From NCBI RefSeq assembly GCF_000003815.2, contig NC_049987.1, positions 5,747,100-5,779,829 on the forward strand: 32,730 nt of DNA, given 5' to 3'. The translations under genes and the position numbers were made by a program. This stretch comes from Branchiostoma floridae (Eukaryota; Chordata; Leptocardii; Amphioxiformes; Branchiostomatidae). This document shows, piece by piece, positions 14,401 to 21,850 of the stretch (its first letter is position 1; each line of letters starts with the position of its first letter). Below the pieces are notes generated by a model that was given only the letters and a program-made list of their open reading frames with translations, was not told the DNA's origin and ran no database searches.

Positions 14401-17400
14401 CATATGAAGAATGATGTTTACCATTTTTATTCCACCAACAGCGGCAGGAAGGCCCTGAAGGACGGGGAACTTCCGCTGGAACTGCAGCAGGTGGACGGCA
14501 CGCTGAAGCCACGCCCTCCGCCCAAGGGAGACAGGAACCCGTACGCCATTGGGCAGTCCTACCCACGTGAGTCCTCATGTTTGTTTGAAGCATTATCTAT
14601 CCATGAGAAGATCAAATTGGCCTGCAGGCCGCTTTTCATTGAGATCATGACAAATAATGGTCAGATAAAATAAACAGTTTACAGTCCTAATAAATCTATC
14701 AACAAATAGGGTTGAAAAAAAAATATACATGGTACAAAAACATATAGCAGAGCGAAAGCACAGGGTTTATACTTAATTTACCATAGTCCGTGTCCGTTCG
14801 TTCAAGCAGATGTGTAGCGATAATTACGTGAAAGTGTTCTGTTCTTGATCAACACTCACTGAAGTGATCATCTTCCACCAGTCGGGTCCGAGAATACGGT
14901 ATTTACACTATCTAAGGTTAATTGTACATAATAGAATTCCAATAGCTCTTTTCGTAATTATAATGAGTGGCAGACAATGGCTTGACAACCCATCCCAGAG
15001 GATTAAAATTTTTTTTCGTACTTTAACTATTTCCCTGTAACCTAACCTCATGGTTACGTACATGCTTTACTTTACTCTTCTTATCTTTTCTAACACAATA
15101 ATAGCCAATACATAGAGTCTAATTGGTGCCAAATGACTACTTCAGCGGGGAGAGGCTTAAAGTCTGTGTGTTCCCGGAAAGTTTCGCTGGTGGGCGTCCA
15201 ATAAGATTAAAAAAAAACAACCAGCAAAAATGCCTACTAATTTACAGATAAAAAGACTTGATAAACGAAAGAAAATTCCCCACAGGAATAACTAAATGCC
15301 ACACACTCTGCTTGGGTTTATACTCAAAGAACAAAATACTAGTCTCCAAGCAGACCCTACGGTGCCTTAGAAATAGTATCAAAGCTGGCAAAGGAGTATA
15401 GCCGGCCAAAGGGAGATAGCCGGCTAAGGGAGTCAAACGGGCACCAGCTTTGATACTATTTCTAAGACACCGTAGGGTCTGCTTGGACCTGGTGCCTTGC
15501 CAGCTTTGATACTATTTCTAAGGCACCGTAAGGTCTGCTTGGAGACTACAAAATACTACAGACTTTATATCTCTGAGCTTGCAGATTTACTCGCAACTCA
15601 ACCAAAATGTTGAACAAAACGCCGGAAGGGTTGCCATGTCTCAAGCCGAGCATGAAATTTAGTTTATTGCAGACGGCGCATAATATAAAAGCAATAAAAC
15701 CCGTCTGTTCCTCCGCACATGTCCCATCACAGCCTTATTAACATTTTGAAAGTGTTCTAAATTGCTTCCCATATTGCTTCTAAAGGGCATGACTGTGGCC
15801 ATATGAGGAACGTAAGATCTGCAAATTTGAGCAAAATTAGTTGCTCAATACGATATTAGCTTGTAGTTGCAAAGCGATGTGTGGTTGAATTGACGTCATT
15901 TTAGTTCAGACTTCTATCAAATATGTTAAGATTTGGATCAAACTTGAGATATTAATTAAGTTGGTAATTTGATTGGTTTATTAATTGATTGATGCTATGT
16001 TGACAGGGTTGATGCCAGCTGTCCCGGCCTACTCCACGATACAGAGGGACAAAACCAGAGAGGAGAGATGTCCCAGCCACGCCCCTTACTACGTAGGGAG
16101 GTTACACAACAGGGTACGTGTGCTTAGGCGCAATCAAGTACATTAGTAGGTTCGCTGTTTAATACCCCCTTTTCACTAGGACGGCGCTCTCGCTGCGCTA
16201 TTTTATGAGACCTAAAATTTGACATATCGCTCAACGAATTGTATAGAAAAAATCGAATCTTTTTACACTTTCTGTGTTTTGTTGTCTTTTAAGTCACACT
16301 TTTGCGTTCCTTCAAATTTGACATATTACCCACAACACATCTCACTATGTATGCAATCGTTCTCATTACATTACAGCGTTTGTAGTCACGTGACGAAATT
16401 TAGCGTCCGCCATGTTGGTGGTAAGACAAACATGTTCTTCACGGCTTTAGATATGAACTATGAATAGTTCATTTCTCTTAATCCGTATATTTGTACTTTG
16501 AATGACAAATAGCAATCGAATCTTGTATCTAAGAATATCACCAATATGGCGGTAGCGACATGTACATGTCGACATGTACATGTAATTCTGTAACAAGGTG
16601 CCAGTAACGTAAAAAAAAACACGTTGATTAGTACCACAAGATGGTGGCGGCAGTTTCTGATCAGTACCGCAATCTTTCAACTTCCCAAGGTCATGCACGT
16701 CGAACCAGTTTTATAGGGTGGTTTTAGCACTTATCCAGCCATTTCATTTGCTGTCGTAATTTAAAGTAACGACCACATTAAGAACACCGAAAAGAACTTC
16801 ATTTGGGTGATTCCATTTGGAAGCAGACTGAAGGGGTTTCTTGACTTTTTTGTCTTTGTATGAGATTCGTGGATTACACCACGTGGCCAATTAATTTTGC
16901 TTTTTTTTTAAACAACATTTTTTATGGTGTTTAGTTGGAAAATTTGCGCATATTGATTTTTCTAACCCATCTTTTTCATACTCTCTCGTTACATTTGGAG
17001 TCATCCATAAAATTAAGCTGTTGCAGCATAGTCTCTTTCTCATGGAAGTAAAGAAAGGAAAACTAGTAAAATAGATATGCATAAGGTCTCCAGCTCGACT
17101 TTGTGTAGTTTTAAAACGAAAATATCGCTCGCGTTCGATAGTCTTGTCAAATATGCTCACATCACGCAACATTTATTGCTTACAGTGTACAGGTTTAAAA
17201 GCGTACATCTATCCAACCATTTCATTTGCCGATGTAATTTGGAGTAACGATCACATAAAGCTAGCAGCTAAAAAGAGCTTGATTAGGGCGATTCTATTCT
17301 AAACACATTTAGGGGTGTTGTCTTTGGTTTTTCTTTTCTTAATGTCTTTTAGTCTAGTCAGTAAATTTTCAGCATTAACACTTGCTGCGCTCGCTTTCTT

Positions 17401-20400
17401 TCATAAAATGCAAATGATAAAACACAAAACTACCATAACCAATTTTGAGAGGAATTGCCCCTATCGAAGCATGGGATGTTCTTACATTTGCAGCCGTTAT
17501 TGCTTACGACATACACACGTACAGAATGTACCAGCAGTCTTCATCAATTGTAAATCAAGACACAGTAAACATGGATTTCCTATTCCGAGTACATTAAATG
17601 CACGGTTATAACTCTTCTCGTAAAATCCTGTTTATGACTCCGTTACGTTCTCGGCGCTCAATCTCTCTTTTTGGTCGTAAACCGGTTTCCCAGATATGTT
17701 TCATATAGCGTGTGTAATTGTATACATAGTGTCGGCAATACCTTAATACTTTCTATATCCCATTCTCGTATATAGCCGTATCGATTCCACATAAAGAAGG
17801 CCGCAAGGAAAGCTCACAAAGAAAAACAATTTCTCTCGGAGGTAAATCGAATCACGGTTTTCATTATCGGATACAAAGTGGCCCACACATCAACTCGGTG
17901 TGTTTATAGAGCTAAAGTAGTCATTTTTACTTTTATGTATAAAGTTTTGTTTTATAATTCTTATACAGTATCGCTATATCTCTGGAATGGGTTCTACCAT
18001 TACCATGTAGTTTCCGGTGAAACAGCAATATGTTAATGAGTTAATTTTCAGTGGTGGGATATTGGACGTGAATGATCAAATTACCTATTGACCAGCAATG
18101 TGAATGTTAGTAATGTCTAATAATGGAATACTTAGGCATTTCTATAAAGAAAAGGATTGTAAAGGAAATAACCCTGCACACGATTGAAGCTGCAAACGCG
18201 CAGCCAGATGATTGTCTTAAACATGACTAAGTTGGCAGGGTTGTAGCCAGCACCTGTCCTTCAGTCCTTTGAAGGAATTTTGCAGCTGGGGACTGAAAAA
18301 AAGTTTTCCCCATTCCGTTCCCTGGGACAGACAAAAATTGATATGTAAAGATATAAAAAAACTGAAACCCATGTGTTCTTCACCAAAACAGATACCATTG
18401 AACAGCTAAGTCTACAAGCAAAATTTGCACCTCAAAATGCAGGAAATAGTGTTTCAGAGGGTCTTGATTTAAAAATTTTCTGGGACAGACCCCTAGAAAT
18501 GACGCGCAACGTCACGCCATGAGTGCTCAATAAGATTCCCATTCAAAATGAAGGGGACTGAAAATGATTTCAGGCTGGCTACAACCCTGAGTTGAAAAAC
18601 CCAAGTTGTAAACAGACTTGGTGTAGACCGCAGTTACGACATGGTCAGAGACGTGTTCTGTTTGTCTCAAGGGCATTTACATGTCTCGCTGTGCATGGTC
18701 AATTCATACTGCGAAGAGTCGTATTCGTCGATAGTTTCCGTTGCCTCCGAGAAAAGTTCTATCAAGTCGTCATAAGGGAAATCTTGGTCGGGTTCAATAA
18801 CAGCTCGGCAGGGTCTATAACTCTTGTTTCCCGCCAGCTTGGCACGTGTGTCGGCTTTTATGACTGCATTTTTTTGATAAGAGGAACTCTGATTAATAAA
18901 CAGGAAACGAGTCATCATGGCAGCGATGGGAATATGTCTTCCGAGAATTAGACTGCCCAAACCAGCGTATATTTGCGTATACATAAAATAAGACAGCGTT
19001 AGAAAAAGTCATCAAATACTAAAGGATGGTTACAAAAATTGGATGTTTGAAAATGGAATGAGAATATAAAAAGAGCTAATAATATCAAACATTAAATGTG
19101 ACATTTTGTTTAGAAGAATGGCATTTGTTATATAAGTGGTTGTGTAATTACATTGTATAAAGAAAAAAGAGACAATATTTGTTATTTACTACCTACATTG
19201 CTATTAATTTATTGTTGATATATAGAAGTAGACACTGTAATATACACTTTACTACCACAACACGAGATCTAATCATTCCAATCCAATCACCAGTCGTGAT
19301 ATAGCTGCACGGTAAAGTAAATCAAGAGAAGGTACATGTATGTCTAAATCATACCGTGAATTTTAATAACTTATTTCATAACTGATAAGGCAAATTTACG
19401 ACGAGTAGAAATGACGAGAACGTCTGCTGCATATTGAAGTACATAATAAACGGAGCAAGAAACTCGAGGGAATCAGTGTTTCTGAAGTTCATAAAACATG
19501 TCTTACCTCATTAGTTTTTGTTTCACTTCAAGGTCCATTCATCAATGTTTGTCTGCCCTTTGTATATCAAGATGTTAACATCTATCCATCTATTTATGTC
19601 TTCACCTCGAGATCATTATTTATAGATTCATTGATTTTATAATTGTGACATCAATGCAACCTTTAAAGCCTCCTTCACACGAGAGCACGAATGAGCCGGA
19701 ATGCCGTCCGAATGAATTTTTTTTTCTATTCGTGGCAATTCCTCGCAATTCGTACTGTATTCTAAACATTCTTACTGCATTCGAGATATTCGTCCCCGTT
19801 CTTTTGGCTGGCTCGAAAGTTTTTGACATCTCATTCGATGGAGAACCGAAACGGCAAGCCACCTCGAATCCTGCCAGAATGTGGCCGAAGGAATATTTCG
19901 AATGCCGTAAGAATGTCTAGAATGCACTACGAATTCACAGGAATAGACAAGAATTTTCATTCTGACGGCATTCCGGCTCATTCCTTCTCGTTTGAATGGG
20001 ATTTAAGGCCCATTTGGAATTCCCACCCGAATGGCCCCGAATGTGACACGAAGTTTGCACATACTTCATTCCGACTGGTTCGGCTTGATTCCTGCTAATT
20101 CGATTTCCGTGTGAAGGCCCTATAAGCAGCGTGAACAAACTCCTGGCGCGAGTAGTGACCACAGCGACACCTTGCAAAGCTTGTCCTCCTTTTAAAAATT
20201 TCACTCCAAGATTGTCTTTGTCTTTCAGGGTGAACCGAACACCAATCCATCGCCACGACGTCATCAGGGTCCTTGGAGAGGCCGACCGAACGGCAGAGAA
20301 TCCTCGCCTGACTACACGAGACGGGCCCGGGACGGCGTGCACGAACACTCGGGGACGGGGCGGTCCCACGTCCGGGACGGCCCGCACGAGCATCCGGCAC

Positions 20401-20666
20401 GGTCTCAGAACAGGGAGGGCGTTCAGCACGACCACAAGACTTGCACACACAGTAGACAAGGAACGCCCGAGTTTACGGGACGCTCACAGAACCACACTAG
20501 ACCGGGTACGCCTGACTATACGGAACGCACACAGAACAGTAGACCTGTCACGCCTGACTATACGCGGAGGTCACAGAACAATAGAGAGTCGGATTCTTAC
20601 ACTTGGCGACATCGCGGAAGAGACAGCGCGCCTGACTATCCAGATATAAACGACCAGCGACACTGA
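2320..20666 (+). CDS. Ig-superfamily transmembrane receptor, NEPH/Kirrel-nephrin-like (3' part of gene, ten exons)
   Basis: Joined exons: 2320-2435, 4527-4633, 5253-5403, 5906-6057, 8929-9100, 12091-12213, 13773-13833, 14442-14566, 16007-16113, 20229-20666. All introns are GT-AG and all phases agree, giving 516 residues plus TGA. Seen: half of an Ig domain (residues 1-38), a full Ig domain (39-124; Cys65, Trp77, Tyr103-x-Cys105), a last Ig domain (125-232; Cys148, Trp161, Tyr212-x-Cys214), a transmembrane helix (about 238-260) followed by ARRK, and a tail to His516. Known: IRM proteins have tandem Ig domains, and Kirrel runs from its last Ig straight into the membrane, as here. The TWMW segment and the spacing of the last domain fit Kirrel Ig5. 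Inferred role: homophilic or heterophilic cell adhesion at the plasma membrane with tyrosine/SH3 signalling. No FN3 domain and no C-terminal PDZ ligand (ends QRH). Another Ig adhesion family is possible. The gene is 5'-incomplete. Confidence 0.85.
2853..4485 (+). mobile_element. 5'-truncated LINE with intact C-terminal reverse transcriptase ORF
   Basis: An open frame from about 2853 to TAA at 4214 encodes the second half of a non-LTR reverse transcriptase. It has AGVPQGSLLGPLLF, the catalytic FADDTALL (the FADD form of the YxDD box), a thumb region with EYANVAWCG, and a C-terminal Cys/His cluster CECGN...EHYLLHC. The endonuclease and N-terminal RT blocks are absent, as expected of 5' truncation. 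An in-frame TAG just upstream of 2853 marks the junction. A short 3' untranslated part ends in an AATAAA-rich and A-rich tail near 4450-4485, just upstream of receptor exon b. No premature stop over about 450 codons implies a recent insertion. Clade not assigned; jockey/CR1-like groups fit. It cannot mobilise itself as it stands. Confidence 0.9.
4527..4633 (+). CDS. Exon b: first half of the penultimate Ig domain
   Basis: Acceptor CAAAAG ends at 4526; donor GTGAGA at 4634. It enters in phase 1, so the split codon reads Tyr and gives the typical inter-domain linker VTYPPTI. It leaves in phase 0 after NPSPK. The B-strand Cys lies in VQCEADG. The exon starts 40 bases after the A-rich tail of the LINE, so that insertion sits very close to the acceptor. 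Confidence 0.88.
5253..5403 (+). CDS. Exon c: second half of the penultimate Ig domain
   Basis: The acceptor follows a TTCATTCGTTCATTCATTCTAG tract ending at 5252; donor GTAAGC at 5404. It enters in phase 0 (VRWRRKD, supplying the core Trp), contains EEGHYQC, and leaves in phase 1. An intron splitting an Ig domain just before the core Trp recurs in the neighbouring domain only loosely, so domain structure rather than exon symmetry supports the join. Confidence 0.9.
5716..5831. mobile_element. Small foldback element
   Basis: Imperfect arms of about 42-48 bp (TAAGCCC...AGAACGCATG and complement) around a loop that includes CCCTAACCC. No clear target duplication, except that TA may be duplicated within the ends. 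It lies in the short intron before receptor exon d. Confidence 0.6.
5906..6057 (+). CDS. Exon d: first half of the last Ig domain
   Basis: Acceptor CTAAG ends at 5905; donor GTAAGT at 6058. It enters in phase 1, completing Gly, and leaves in phase 0. The exon encodes the linker GKPDVLGEP, the B-strand SLVCEVAS and the core EITWMW. The twin Trp pattern resembles the membrane-proximal Ig domain of Kirrel proteins (family knowledge). Confidence 0.9.
6058..8791. other. Receptor intron (first part), mostly unannotated
   Basis: AT-rich intron. Apart from the SINE relic at 7735-7905 I see only poly-T at about 8312-8326 and no coding signal. Confidence 0.7.
7735..7905 (-). mobile_element. Degraded tRNA-derived SINE, related family
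   Basis: Minus strand begins GGAGATGGCCTTGTGGTTTA, an A-box-like start, followed by a decayed B box (CGATTCC) and the block CTTGGGAAAGGCACT, which resembles the shared SINE body. It sits in the 2.9-kb intron before receptor exon e. Confidence 0.5.
8792..8956 (+). repeat. Tandem duplication over the acceptor of receptor exon e
   Basis: Copies 8792-8873 and 8881-8956 both contain GTTCAACAA, GGTACCAAAG, TTCTACTACCAAGG and TTGGCAGCGATGG. Each holds a polypyrimidine tract, AG acceptor and the first codons of the exon. Confidence 0.9.
8929..9100 (+). CDS. Exon e: second half of the last Ig domain
   Basis: The acceptor used is CTACCAAG ending at 8928 and the donor is GTGAGT at 9101; both keep phase (0 in, 1 out). 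It encodes KSVLTIQNTNSGRTGDYVC followed by KAVNMFGS, a classic Ig F/G-strand end. Both splice sites are duplicated locally: a second acceptor plus exon start lies at 8846 and a second donor at 9159. Use of either would break the frame. Confidence 0.92.
9093..9211 (+). repeat. Tandem duplication over the donor of receptor exon e
   Basis: A 58-bp unit repeated at 9093 and 9151; both begin AATCATC(G/C), then GTGAGTATCGATGT, and later share ATTCTACACC. Each has a consensus GTGAGT donor. Confidence 0.88.
9212..11179. other. Receptor intron, no gene recognised
   Basis: Overlapping ORFs on the two strands at 9633-10004 (plus) and 9689-9979 (minus, Cys-rich) match no domain I know. 10706-11107 on the minus strand is AT-rich and hydrophobic, and is probably chance. 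Confidence 0.5.
11180..11925 (+). repeat. Composite repeat of about three diverged ~290-bp units with a terminal hairpin
   Basis: Two clear units start at about 11190 and 11480 and share CTAAGGTACC, AGTTATCCTC, TTGACAAAAA, GCCCCTGC and CTAGGGGGC-type blocks. A third, partial unit near 11705 has CAGGGGGCCCAAAATTGACC and CAAGTTATGCTGACC. A CA/CAGA-rich tract follows at about 11833-11880, then a perfect inverted repeat ACCTCCATTTTTTCATGGAGGT (arms at 11890-11897 and 11904-11911). It looks like a dispersed non-coding element, superfamily unknown. Confidence 0.65.
12091..12213 (+). CDS. Exon f: transmembrane helix and juxtamembrane region
   Basis: Acceptor GTCTCCACAG ends at 12090; donor GTGACA at 12214. 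Phase 1 in and out. After EPPTT it encodes about 23 hydrophobic residues (from MLAIVV to FAICV) followed by ARRKGW. The basic stop-transfer stretch places everything downstream in the cytoplasm. The last Ig domain is only about five residues from the membrane. Confidence 0.92.
12632..12810 (-). pseudogene. Decayed LINE fragment, C-terminal end of the reverse transcriptase ORF
   Basis: Minus-strand translation gives SFLPRTISDWNLLPQ, then VEASTIDTF before a stop at 12634-12632. The pattern S-F-x-P-R-T-x-x-D-W-N-x-L-P with a downstream A-x-T-x-x-x-F is the characteristic end of many LINE ORF2 proteins (family knowledge). No RT motifs remain nearby, so it is a truncated relic in the intron after the transmembrane exon. 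Confidence 0.7.
12811..13772. other. Receptor intron, nothing recognised
   Basis: Two overlapping plus-strand ORFs (12996-13319, 13151-13423) lack domain or codon-pattern support. No repeat is visible by eye. Confidence 0.5.
13773..13833 (+). CDS. Exon g: short proline-rich cytoplasmic exon
   Basis: Acceptor TATAATGCAG ends at 13772; donor GTGAGT at 13834. Phase 1 in, phase 2 out, 19 full codons. It encodes RSPPPLPPYKE. RSPPPLP fits the class I SH3-ligand pattern R-x-x-P-x-x-P. The phase match on both sides is the main support for such a short exon. Confidence 0.8.
14442..14566 (+). CDS. Exon h: proline-rich cytoplasmic exon
   Basis: Acceptor CACCAACAG ends at 14441; donor GTGAGT at 14567. 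Phase 2 in, phase 1 out. It encodes KDGELPLELQQVDGT, then PRPPPK, which fits the class II SH3-ligand pattern P-x-x-P-x-K, then NPYAIGQSYP. A LINE tail in antisense orientation begins about ten bases past the donor. Confidence 0.85.
14577..14655 (-). mobile_element. LINE 3'-tail fragment
   Basis: Contains CCTGCAGGCCGCTTTTCATT, shared with 23731-23806 and, inverted, 25430-25619. The order suggests the 3' end of one LINE or SINE family, here read on the minus strand. Confidence 0.55.
15341..15547. mobile_element. Foldback MITE with three copies of its arm and a 10-bp target duplication
   Basis: The arms 15341-15389 and 15499-15547 form a near-perfect 49-bp inverted repeat starting AGTCTCCAAGCAGACC. 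A third copy of the right arm lies at about 15442-15487. The element is flanked on both sides by ACAAAATACT (15331-15340 and 15548-15557). There is no coding capacity. A related element sits at the right end of the window. Confidence 0.88.
16007..16113 (+). CDS. Exon i: cytoplasmic exon
   Basis: Acceptor TTGACAG ends at 16006; donor GTACGT at 16114. Phase 1 in, phase 0 out. It encodes MPAVPAYSTIQRDK, then CPSHAPYYVGRLHNR, with three tyrosines that could be kinase targets. No domain is recognised. Phase continuity and an open frame between consensus sites support it. Confidence 0.82.
16114..18235. other. Receptor intron, nothing recognised except the palindrome and YY1-like sites
   Basis: ATGGCGG-type motifs occur at 16407-16418 and 16541-16552. 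ATCCAACCATTTCATTTGC and a similar ATCCAGCCATTTCATTTGC recur at about 17211 and 16735, with AACGA(C/T)CACAT after each, so a ~480-bp-spaced repeat pair is present. Confidence 0.55.
16558..16583. repeat. 26-bp perfect palindrome
   Basis: Made of ACATGTACATGT, CG, ACATGTACATGT. It can form a cruciform or hairpin; lies in the largest receptor intron. Confidence 0.9.
18236..18589. mobile_element. hAT-like non-autonomous element
   Basis: Terminal inverted repeats CAGGGTTGTAGCCAGC and its complement at 18574-18589. The CAGGG end is typical of hAT elements (family knowledge). No clean 8-bp target duplication: the flanks are TAAGTTGG and AGTTGAAA, sharing only AGTTG. There is no ORF. Confidence 0.65.
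18667..18984 (-). CDS. Unrecognised minus-strand ORF, possible nested terminal exon
   Basis: 105 codons after an ATG; the frame stays open about 30 bases further upstream. The C-terminal 70 residues have a coding-like composition: RPCRAVIEPDQDFPYDDLIE, then EYDSSQYELTMHS and a C-x-C near the end. The N-terminal part is hydrophobic. An acceptor-like CTGTTTATTAATCAG precedes the second half on the minus strand, so the real exon could start there. Not recognised; not seen as part of a repeat. It may be a chance ORF inside the 4.1-kb receptor intron. Confidence 0.25.
   Translation of the reverse strand: MYTQIYAGLGSLILGRHIPIAAMMTRFLFINQSSSYQKNAVIKADTRAKLAGNKSYRPCRAVIEPDQDFPYDDLIELFSEATETIDEYDSSQYELTMHSETCKCP
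19667..20122. mobile_element. Long foldback element with CCTTCACACG termini
   Basis: The outer ends carry CCTTCACACG (19672-19681) and its complement (20108-20117), possibly with a TAA target duplication at 19664-19666 and 20123-20125. Inside, the arms 19684-19796 and 19887-19990 pair over more than 100 bp. The right side has about 115 extra bases between arm and terminus. TAA and termini suggest PIF/Harbinger-like ancestry, but weakly. It ends about 107 bases before the last receptor exon. Confidence 0.7.
20229..20666 (+). CDS. Exon j: terminal exon with PDYT repeats and stop
   Basis: The acceptor TTGTCTTTCAG ends at 20228; phase 0 in; 145 codons and TGA at 20664-20666. The peptide is basic and disordered-looking (rich in Arg, Gly, Ser, His, Asn, Gln). 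It carries SPDYT (20304), TPEFT (20463), TPDYT (20508), TPDYT (20550) and APDYP (20628). The middle three sit in a tandem repeat of 14-15 codons whose other conserved part is R-S/T-Q-N. One copy has Phe in place of Tyr. Two longer-looking readings of the same DNA in other frames lack this phase continuity. Confidence 0.88.
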   Translation, partial: GEPNTNPSPRRHQGPWRGRPNGRESSPDYTRRARDGVHEHSGTGRSHVRDGPHEHPARSQNREGVQHDHKTCTHSRQGTPEFTGRSQNHTRPGTPDYTERTQNSRPVTPDYTRRSQNNRESDSYTWRHRGRDSAPDYPDINDQRH

Positions 20667-20683
20667 TAAACAAATACACTGTA

Positions 20684-20689
20684 AATAAA
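20684..20689 (+). terminator. Polyadenylation signal AATAAA
   Basis: A canonical AATAAA lies 18 bases after the receptor stop codon. If used, the 3' untranslated region is extremely short, under about 50 bases. A later site is possible. Confidence 0.55.
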
Positions 20690-21199
20690 AAGTAAAACAG
20701 CGTTCCAACACCACAACGAAGTCTCTAAATTTCTGGCTGACTGCATTGCAGCCTTCATCAGGATTGAATGACCAATCACTTGGGTCACGTGACCCGACGG
20801 CCATGTGACGGTTACTGGGGACCTCTACTGTGACTGCATTGCGGTAAAACAAGCGGAACAACAAGAAGTTGAAAGAGCTTGCCATGTAAGTGGTATATTT
20901 ACGCCATGAACACGTCACCGGTGGGCCGTTTAACTACCTGATCGACATTCTTGGCAACATTTGAGGACGCGGACTCCAGAACACAGAGTTATCGATCACC
21001 TACTAGTAATCGATCGATCGCGTCAAGAGGCAGACCATCTCGGAAGACATATCGACTGAAGACTGGTTGATGTAAGCTCGGGGATATGTAAATGAGAGAA
21101 TAAGGAACAAGACTCCACATTCAATGTCCCTAGGCTGATAATACCTGCCTAAGGCGTCAACAAACCCCCAGCTGCTCATGGATGAATATCAGCGCTACC

Positions 21200-21850
21200 A
21201 TCGCCAAGATGGCGCCTTAACGCCTCTACACGTTTGTATCAAACGGTCGCACTAGTACCGAGAGTGTGATAAAGGATGCTGACATGAAATCCACAGGGAA
21301 AGAACAACCTTCACGGTGTGTTATCATGACCTTGATGTCGCCCCCCTCCCCCTTTATGGGCCCAGATGTTAGTCATGGTTAGTGGAAACACAAGTCGACG
21401 CCTCTCAGATTCAGAGTTTGTATCTCAGCGATCGAACTAGTGTCTGGAGTGTAATAAAAAGTACAACGAAAGTGTTGCATCGTGGTGACCTTGATTACGT
21501 CATCCCCACTGCCATTTGCGGGCCGGGATGGGGGCGTTGAAACACCAGATGGCGTCAGAGCATCGCACAAGTTTGTATCAAGCAATCAGACTCGTATCGG
21601 GAGTGTGATAAAACCCACTGTCACAGAATCTGCTGGGAAAAGACAACCTTCATGGTGTGTCACTGTGACCTTGATGTGGCCCCCCTCCCCCGTTGTGGGG
21701 AGAGAATAAAGCCATCATGATAATTTGATGCCTGGAAGTACAATACACTTACAGCTATGTAACATCACATTAACATGGGAGTTAGAAGAAAAGGACGACC
21801 TTCACGCTATGCCATCATGACTTTGATGCCGCCCCCTTCCACCGTGGAAC
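21200..21850. repeat. Degenerate tandem array, about four units of 150-185 bp
   Basis: The units share GTTTGTATC, a block like GAGTGTGATAAA, then CAACCTTCA(C/T)GGTGTG, ATGACCTTGATG and a C-rich run GCCCCCCTCCCCC. GTTTGTATC recurs at about 21232, 21416 and 21571; the fourth unit (about 21715-21850) keeps only the later blocks. No ORF is conserved among the units. It lies about 0.5 kb past the receptor's end. Confidence 0.7.

Noticed and set aside
19935-20649. Long ORFs in other frames over the last receptor exon (minus 174 and 117 codons, plus 172 codons)
   Set aside because: They are GC-rich shadows of the terminal exon. Only the frame continuing from exon i in phase 0 keeps the PDYT repeats and ends near AATAAA.
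20730-20800. CTTCATCAGG-type sequence and the palindrome GGGTCACGTGACCC
   Set aside because: The first recalls 3' ends of some retroelements (Penelope-like or LINE), but no RT or further structure supports it; the palindrome at 20782-20795 is a plausible E-box but too short to call alone.
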